This document shows positions 60,550 through 64,000 of a stretch of DNA of 64,000 nt, piece by piece. Below the pieces are notes generated by a model that worked only from the letters and a program-made list of their open reading frames with translations, made no database searches and had not been told where the DNA came from. Made by a program: the position numbers and the translations under genes. Where the stretch lies: NCBI RefSeq assembly GCF_016679925.1, contig NZ_JAEQBW010000007.1, forward strand, positions 182,148 through 246,147, in the 5' to 3' direction. Within the stretch, counting starts at the first letter, position 1; every line of letters begins with the position of its first letter. The stretch is from Marivirga aurantiaca (GTDB lineage Bacteria; Bacteroidota; Bacteroidia; Cytophagales; Cyclobacteriaceae).

Positions 60550-61992
60550 ATGAAAAATTTTATCTTTATTTGCTCCCTTTTTTATTCAGGTTTTATCTGT
60601 GCTCAAATACCTTCAGGCTATTATGAAAGCACTGCTGATTTAAGCGGGGAGGCACTGAAAAGCTCGCTTTATCAGATCATTAAAGGACATACTGAATATT
60701 CTTATACCAGTAGCTCAACAGACGTATGGGATATACTTAAAGAGGCTGATGCAGACCCAAATGATCCTACTTATGTGATCGGGATTTATTCAGGATTTAA
60801 AATGCTGGCGGCTGAGGAATATAACAGTGGACAAGGTTGGAATCGTGAACATGTTTGGGCGAAAAGCAGAGGAGATTTCGGGACCTCTACAGGTGCCGGA
60901 ACTGATACGCATCATTTAAGGGCTGCTGATATATCCACTAACTCGGCAAGGAATAATAGGAATTTTGATTATGGGGATACTCAATATGAAGATATGACTG
61001 GTGGATATAGTGGTATGACTGACTCATACACAAGTTCAACCAATTATGTGTGGGAGCCACGGGATGCTGTAAAAGGAGATGTAGCAAGGATGATATTCTA
61101 TATGGCAACCCGATATGAGGGTGAAAACGGGGAGCCTGATCTTGAAATTATTGAAGAGTACCTGGAAGCAAGTAGCAAGGAACCTTTTCATTCCCGATTA
61201 TCAGTTTTACTGGAATGGCATGAATTTGATCCGGTAGATGAAAATGAAAGAAATAGAAATGAAATTATTTTTGGCTATCAGAGAAACAGAAACCCATTTA
61301 TTGATCACCCGGAGTTCGTCAATCAGATTTGGGCAGGAGAAGCTCCGGAGCCTTGTTTGGTGGCTAATTTATCTTATCAGTTCTCTTCAGATAGTCTGCT
61401 GTTTGAAATAGAAGAAAAGGAACCTGTTTCTGAAATAAAAACTTTGTCTATTCAAGCTTCCGGCTTATTGGATGATTTAAAAGTGATCCCTCCCGGGAAG
61501 TTTGAAATTTCCTCAATGCAGGACTTTTCAGAGGTCATTACTTCTGAAGATACCTTGGCAATACAAGCAAATGATGGTGATATCCAGGCGCAGGTGTTTG
61601 TCAGATATAATATAGAGGAGACTCCTGAAACCGTCATTGATTCTATCCGGTTTACTACTTCTTGTGACTCTACCTTCTATGTTAAAGTGGCAGTTAAAAT
61701 ATTAGAAGAGGAAGTCATTACAGCCATCAATAAAAAATCCATCCGGAAAGTGATGGTTTATCCTAACCCGATAAAAGACCATTTCACTATTAATATTTTG
61801 GAAGGAACGGAAATAGTTATTTATAATCAAACAGGTCAGGTAATATTACATACCCAAAAATTACGGAAGGCTGAAAGGCTAATTGAGAAAATGGAACCCG
61901 GGATATATTATATCAGGGCTTTTACCAAGCAAGGTGATTATCATCAAAGAATTGTAAAGACTACAGCCGGATCCGTCCAATCGTATGAATAA
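60550..61992 (+). CDS. Secreted endonuclease I with type IX secretion C-terminal domain
   Basis: A 480-residue protein. Signal peptide at residues 1-18 ('YSGFICAQ'). Residues ~20-270 are an endonuclease I (EndA/Dns) domain with the beta-beta-alpha-metal site 'WNREHVWAKSRG' and 'DTHHLRAADISTNSARNNRN', in which the His and Asn residues bind the ion. A ~120-residue beta-rich linker follows, then a T9SS type A sorting domain 'MVYPNPIKDHFTINI' to 'GIYYIRAF' (residues ~400-475). It is exported by the type IX system to the surface or medium, where it degrades DNA, probably as a nutrient source. Confidence 0.92.
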   Translation: MKNFIFICSLFYSGFICAQIPSGYYESTADLSGEALKSSLYQIIKGHTEYSYTSSSTDVWDILKEADADPNDPTYVIGIYSGFKMLAAEEYNSGQGWNREHVWAKSRGDFGTSTGAGTDTHHLRAADISTNSARNNRNFDYGDTQYEDMTGGYSGMTDSYTSSTNYVWEPRDAVKGDVARMIFYMATRYEGENGEPDLEIIEEYLEASSKEPFHSRLSVLLEWHEFDPVDENERNRNEIIFGYQRNRNPFIDHPEFVNQIWAGEAPEPCLVANLSYQFSSDSLLFEIEEKEPVSEIKTLSIQASGLLDDLKVIPPGKFEISSMQDFSEVITSEDTLAIQANDGDIQAQVFVRYNIEETPETVIDSIRFTTSCDSTFYVKVAVKILEEEVITAINKKSIRKVMVYPNPIKDHFTINILEGTEIVIYNQTGQVILHTQKLRKAERLIEKMEPGIYYIRAFTKQGDYHQRIVKTTAGSVQSYE

Positions 61993-61996
61993 GGCT

Positions 61997-62237
61997 AAGT
62001 AGCATCTTCTTCTAAGATAGTACTTTCTTCATAAAAGACTACTTTTGAAATTATGCCATCATTGTCAGTTGCATCTGCAGATATAGTAATTACTGCTCCT
62101 TCAGCAAGAATGTCAGCTGTTGCAGATGAATTGGCAATAACACAAACCTGTTCGTGAGCTAATGTTCCGCTTAAGACTAAGCCAGTGCTCCAGCCCTCAC
62201 AATAAATTGGGTAATAAAAGAAACTTCCTGCGGTCAG
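61997..62237 (-). pseudogene. Fragment of a lamin-tail / Ig-like (Big) extracellular protein
   Basis: On the minus strand a stop-bounded frame reads 'AGSFFYYPIYCEGW', 'GTLAHEQVCVIANSSAT', then 'ITISADATDNDGIISKVVFY' and ends at a stop. The first part looks like the lamin-tail domain motif (G-x-L-A-x-x-x-V-x-V-I-A-N-S), the second like a bacterial Ig-like domain (A-D-A-x-D-x-D-G-x-I-S-K-V-x-F-Y). The two are fused abruptly, with no start and no signal peptide. It is probably a relic with an internal deletion, lying tail-to-tail with the endonuclease gene. Confidence 0.55.
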
Positions 62238-62307
62238 ACACTTTTATTTCTGATGCAAAATACCTAGGGTGCTCTTGATAAATGCTCCAATGTTCAAAAA
62301 CCAAATA

Positions 62308-62420
62308 AAATTTGCTCGGAGTATGCGCGTGGGTGGACAAAAGGCGGGGAGCGCGTGGAATTGCAGCTTGGGAGCATCTTTTTGTCTTGATTTTTTCAAT
62401 CTTTTGTATCAAGACAAAAG
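62308..62420. repeat. GC-rich patch with inverted repeat, probable dispersed element
   Basis: The patch around 62318-62375 (GCGCGTGGGTGG, GGCGGGGAGCGCGTGG) is far more GC-rich than the surroundings. It ends in an inverted repeat: TTTTTGTCTTGA (62379-62390) and TCAAGACAAAAG (62409-62420). The CTTTTGTCTTGATACAAAAG type of sequence is familiar from dispersed repeats in Cytophagales genomes, as far as I recall. No coding function is supported. Confidence 0.5.
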
Positions 62421-62761
62421 ATGAAGAATAAAATTTGGTTTAAAAATGCATAAAATTTAAGTTAAACCTTAATATTAAATGAAATTCCTGTTTTCTGAGG
62501 TTTTGTACTTTGATTTAAATTTAAAGAAACACTAATAAAAGCAAGGATACCCAGTTTATAGGTGAAATTTATTTTTCATTAGGAGCCTACCTAAAATGAA
62601 TCTGGTCGGTTGTTCTAATTTTACTTTTGCTGTATTTAGTACCTTTGATAATGATCAATATTTATTTTCAATATATTATTAGAGATTTAACAGGGTCAGC
62701 CTGGACAATAAACCTGTGATATATGTAAATCTATTAATGTACTCTATAACTATTTCGATTT

Positions 62762-62769
62762 TATCTTTG
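62762..62769 (+). promoter_or_regulatory. Possible -7 box for the TonB-C lipoprotein gene
   Basis: TATCTTTG fits TAnnTTTG exactly; no TTTG lies at the right distance. It would leave a leader of about 125 nt. Confidence 0.35.
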
Positions 62770-62902
62770 CCACCTTTGTTTCTCTGAAAATAGCATTTCC
62801 CAAATAAGGGAATGAAATCAATTCAGATTATAAAAGTAGAATTTATTGCATAAAAAATTACTTTATGAATGATTTCTAATACTAAAAACAAACTATATAC
62901 AC

Positions 62903-63478
62903 ATGAAAATTAAACTAAGTATTCTGCTACTAAGCGTGGCATTTGTAACAATGCAAGCCTGTAATTCATCAGCTGAAAAAGAGGAAAATTCTAATGATAC
63001 AGCATCAGAAGAAGTGACTGAATCAACATTAACAGTTGCTGAAAGAAAAGCAAAACTGGAGAAAAGTAGAAAAGAACTGGAGCTGCAAAAAAAGGCTGAG
63101 CTTGAAGAATTAGCAAAAAATAGTCCGTATTATGAATTACCTGATGGTAGTTTGGTTTTCTATGTGGTTGAAACTGAACCTTCCTATATGGGAGGGAATG
63201 AAGCCATGATTCAATTTCTAGAGGATAATTTAAAATACCCTGAAGAAGCTAAGTCTGATGATCAGGAAGGTACTGTTTTTGTCGACTTTATTTTATCAGA
63301 CAAGGGAGTAGTTACCAACTCAGAAGTGACCACCTATACCTATAAAAATATTGATCCGGCTTTTGTTAAGGAGGCACTTAGGGTTGTTGATATGATGCCA
63401 GCATGGTCACCCGGACTTCAAAACGGAAAACCTGTAGCAGTAAAGTATAGTATTCCGATTACTTTTCGGATCAATTGA
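62903..63478 (+). CDS. Lipoprotein with TonB C-terminal domain
   Basis: A 191-residue protein whose N-terminus is a lipoprotein signal ('VTMQACNSS', Cys near residue 20). Residues 25-70 are a Glu/Lys-rich helix, and residues ~85-191 form a TonB C-terminal domain: 'PSYMGGNEAMIQFLEDNLKYP', 'EGTVFVDFILSDKGVV', 'MPAWSPGLQNGKPVAVKYS' and 'ITFRIN'. Classical TonB has a cytoplasmic-membrane anchor and a Pro-rich span; both are missing here. It probably does not transduce energy and may bind receptor plugs or cell-wall material from a lipid anchor. Confidence 0.85.
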   Translation: MKIKLSILLLSVAFVTMQACNSSAEKEENSNDTASEEVTESTLTVAERKAKLEKSRKELELQKKAELEELAKNSPYYELPDGSLVFYVVETEPSYMGGNEAMIQFLEDNLKYPEEAKSDDQEGTVFVDFILSDKGVVTNSEVTTYTYKNIDPAFVKEALRVVDMMPAWSPGLQNGKPVAVKYSIPITFRIN

Positions 63479-63504
63479 AAAATACTTTAATGTATTTCAT
63501 AGTT

Positions 63505-63538
63505 AAAAAAGGCGAGGGGCAACTTTCGCTTTTTTTTT
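63505..63538 (+). terminator. Terminator-like hairpin after the TonB-C lipoprotein gene
   Basis: AAAAAAGGCGAG and TTTCGCTTTTTTTTT form a short, imperfect stem with a long T-run ending at 63538. It lies about 30 nt after the stop codon. Confidence 0.55.
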
Positions 63539-63638
63539 GATAGAATTACCAAAGTCATTCCGCCAGTTTTACGCGATTCCAACTATCCGTAGAGTTCCGC
63601 AGGGCTCTAGGTTTTTTCTATGATTGAGAGTCTTTGCC

Positions 63639-63941
63639 TCAGGGCAAGCATTCCCCCAAAGGGATCCCTATGGGGATAACCACTGAACTACCGCTGTTCA
63701 AAATCAATTTTTCAATAAATTCTTTAGATTTTTGGGCTTTCAGGAAGTGTTCTCTTTTAAGGGCTTCTGTTTTGGTTTCATATTCTTCGATGTAAACCAG
63801 TTTCCAAGGTTGTTTTCTTGCAGTATACCCTTTATGACGTTTGTTATGTTTTATTAATCTCTCCTGTGGATCATTGGAGCTACCAATGTAGTAGGAATGG
63901 TCTTTTTCGCTTTGAAGTATGTAGGTGTAATGTGGTTCCAT
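63639..63941 (-). CDS. GIY-YIG nuclease-superfamily protein
   Basis: A 100-residue stand-alone GIY-YIG protein. The motif appears as 'YTYILQSEKDHSYYIGSSND', in which the two Tyr-x-x-Gly halves are Y-T-Y and Y-Y-I-G; 'RLIKHNKRHKGYTARKQP' has the catalytic-type Arg and Lys region, and 'EALKREHFLK' holds the metal-binding Glu. This short type (UvrC-N domain only, YhbQ/COG2827-like) is common in Bacteroidota and its physiological role is unclear; some members are nucleases. Upstream, on the right, there is no gene before the window end. Confidence 0.88.
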   Translation of the reverse strand: MEPHYTYILQSEKDHSYYIGSSNDPQERLIKHNKRHKGYTARKQPWKLVYIEEYETKTEALKREHFLKAQKSKEFIEKLILNSGSSVVIPIGIPLGECLP

Positions 63942-63975
63942 ATTTCGATATTAATGAAAATGGTATTAAACAAAA

Positions 63976-64000
63976 AAAGCTCACTTAAAAAGTGAGCTTT
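63976..64000 (-). terminator. Hairpin at the window edge
   Basis: Arms AAAGCTCACT (63977-63986) and AGTGAGCTTT (63991-64000). On the minus strand the stem is followed by a T-run (the complement of 63971-63979), so it would end a leftward transcript coming from beyond the window; a rightward role cannot be judged. Confidence 0.6.

Larger units (their letters stand above)
61993..62902. other. 910-nt region with gene relic and dispersed-type repeat
   Basis: It holds a decayed extracellular-protein fragment on the minus strand (61997-62237), a GC-rich patch (about 62308-62378) ending in an inverted repeat at 62379-62420, and then ~480 nt of AT-rich DNA in which I find only two -7-like boxes: TACCTTTG at 62640-62647 and TATCTTTG at 62762-62769. 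The latter could serve the TonB-C lipoprotein gene. Confidence 0.6.

Noticed and set aside
62197..62412. 71-codon open frame on the minus strand
   Set aside because: It runs through the GC-rich patch and inverted repeat, and overlaps the better-supported lamin-tail/Ig relic in another frame.
63560..63640. tRNA-like or small RNA-like folded segment before the GIY-YIG gene end
   Set aside because: Some short complementary words (AGAG/CTCT around 63592-63612) are present, but no T-loop or acceptor stem of a tRNA can be drawn.

Overview
The window is AT-rich chromosomal DNA from a member of the Bacteroidota, most likely a marine, gliding-type Cytophagales bacterium (Marivirga-like; this rank is inferred from gene style, not from a marker tree). 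The signs are a SusC/SusD pair, lipoproteins with a Cys a few residues after a hydrophobic stretch, a type IX secretion C-terminal domain, Bacteroidota RHS proteins, and promoters of the TTTG - 18 to 20 nt - TAnnTTTG type.

Layout. 1-6418: the start of a TPR histidine kinase gene (cut by the window edge), an Upf1-like helicase, an EEP-family phosphodiesterase, a DinB-like protein and a small unknown. 6871-20833: a secreted RHS (polymorphic-toxin-like) locus with its own promoter: a coiled-coil/beta-barrel protein, a 1224-residue RHS shell protein, a short truncated Ig-like ORF, a 2595-residue RHS protein with three 753-bp tandem repeats and an L,D-transpeptidase-like C-terminal tip, then a small lipoprotein gene that looks like its periplasmic immunity gene. 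20834-22357: a scar region with an RHS fragment, REP-like palindromes and a ParE-type toxin-antitoxin pair bracketed by direct repeats. 22358-39301: a trehalose-type utilisation locus: LacI regulator with a clear operator, SusC/SusD, two FG-GAP/ASPIC-UnbV lipoproteins, a vanadium-haloperoxidase-like PAP2 lipoprotein, a GH37 trehalase and a ROK sugar kinase. Surface capture, periplasmic cleavage to glucose and phosphorylation would follow in that order.

39480-55933: housekeeping and envelope genes (rpe, a TonB receptor, an LpoB-like lipoprotein, an ArsC/Spx-like protein, gyrA, a TPR protein, msrA), an iron alcohol dehydrogenase, and two adjacent sensor proteins that carry a phosphoacceptor-type H-box but no ATPase domain. 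55942-59483: a 5-oxoproline operon pxpA-pxpB-pxpC with an NRAMP-fold transporter whose metal-binding side chains are absent. 59605-64000: a peroxiredoxin-like protein, a T9SS-secreted endonuclease I, a 900-bp region with a decayed gene fragment and a repeat, a TonB-C lipoprotein and a GIY-YIG protein.

The most interesting candidate system is the RHS locus: an exported effector with a predicted peptidoglycan-acting tip, a matching lipoprotein immunity gene and an outer-membrane-barrel partner that could take part in its delivery. Functions are assigned by motif reading only; no database search was run.
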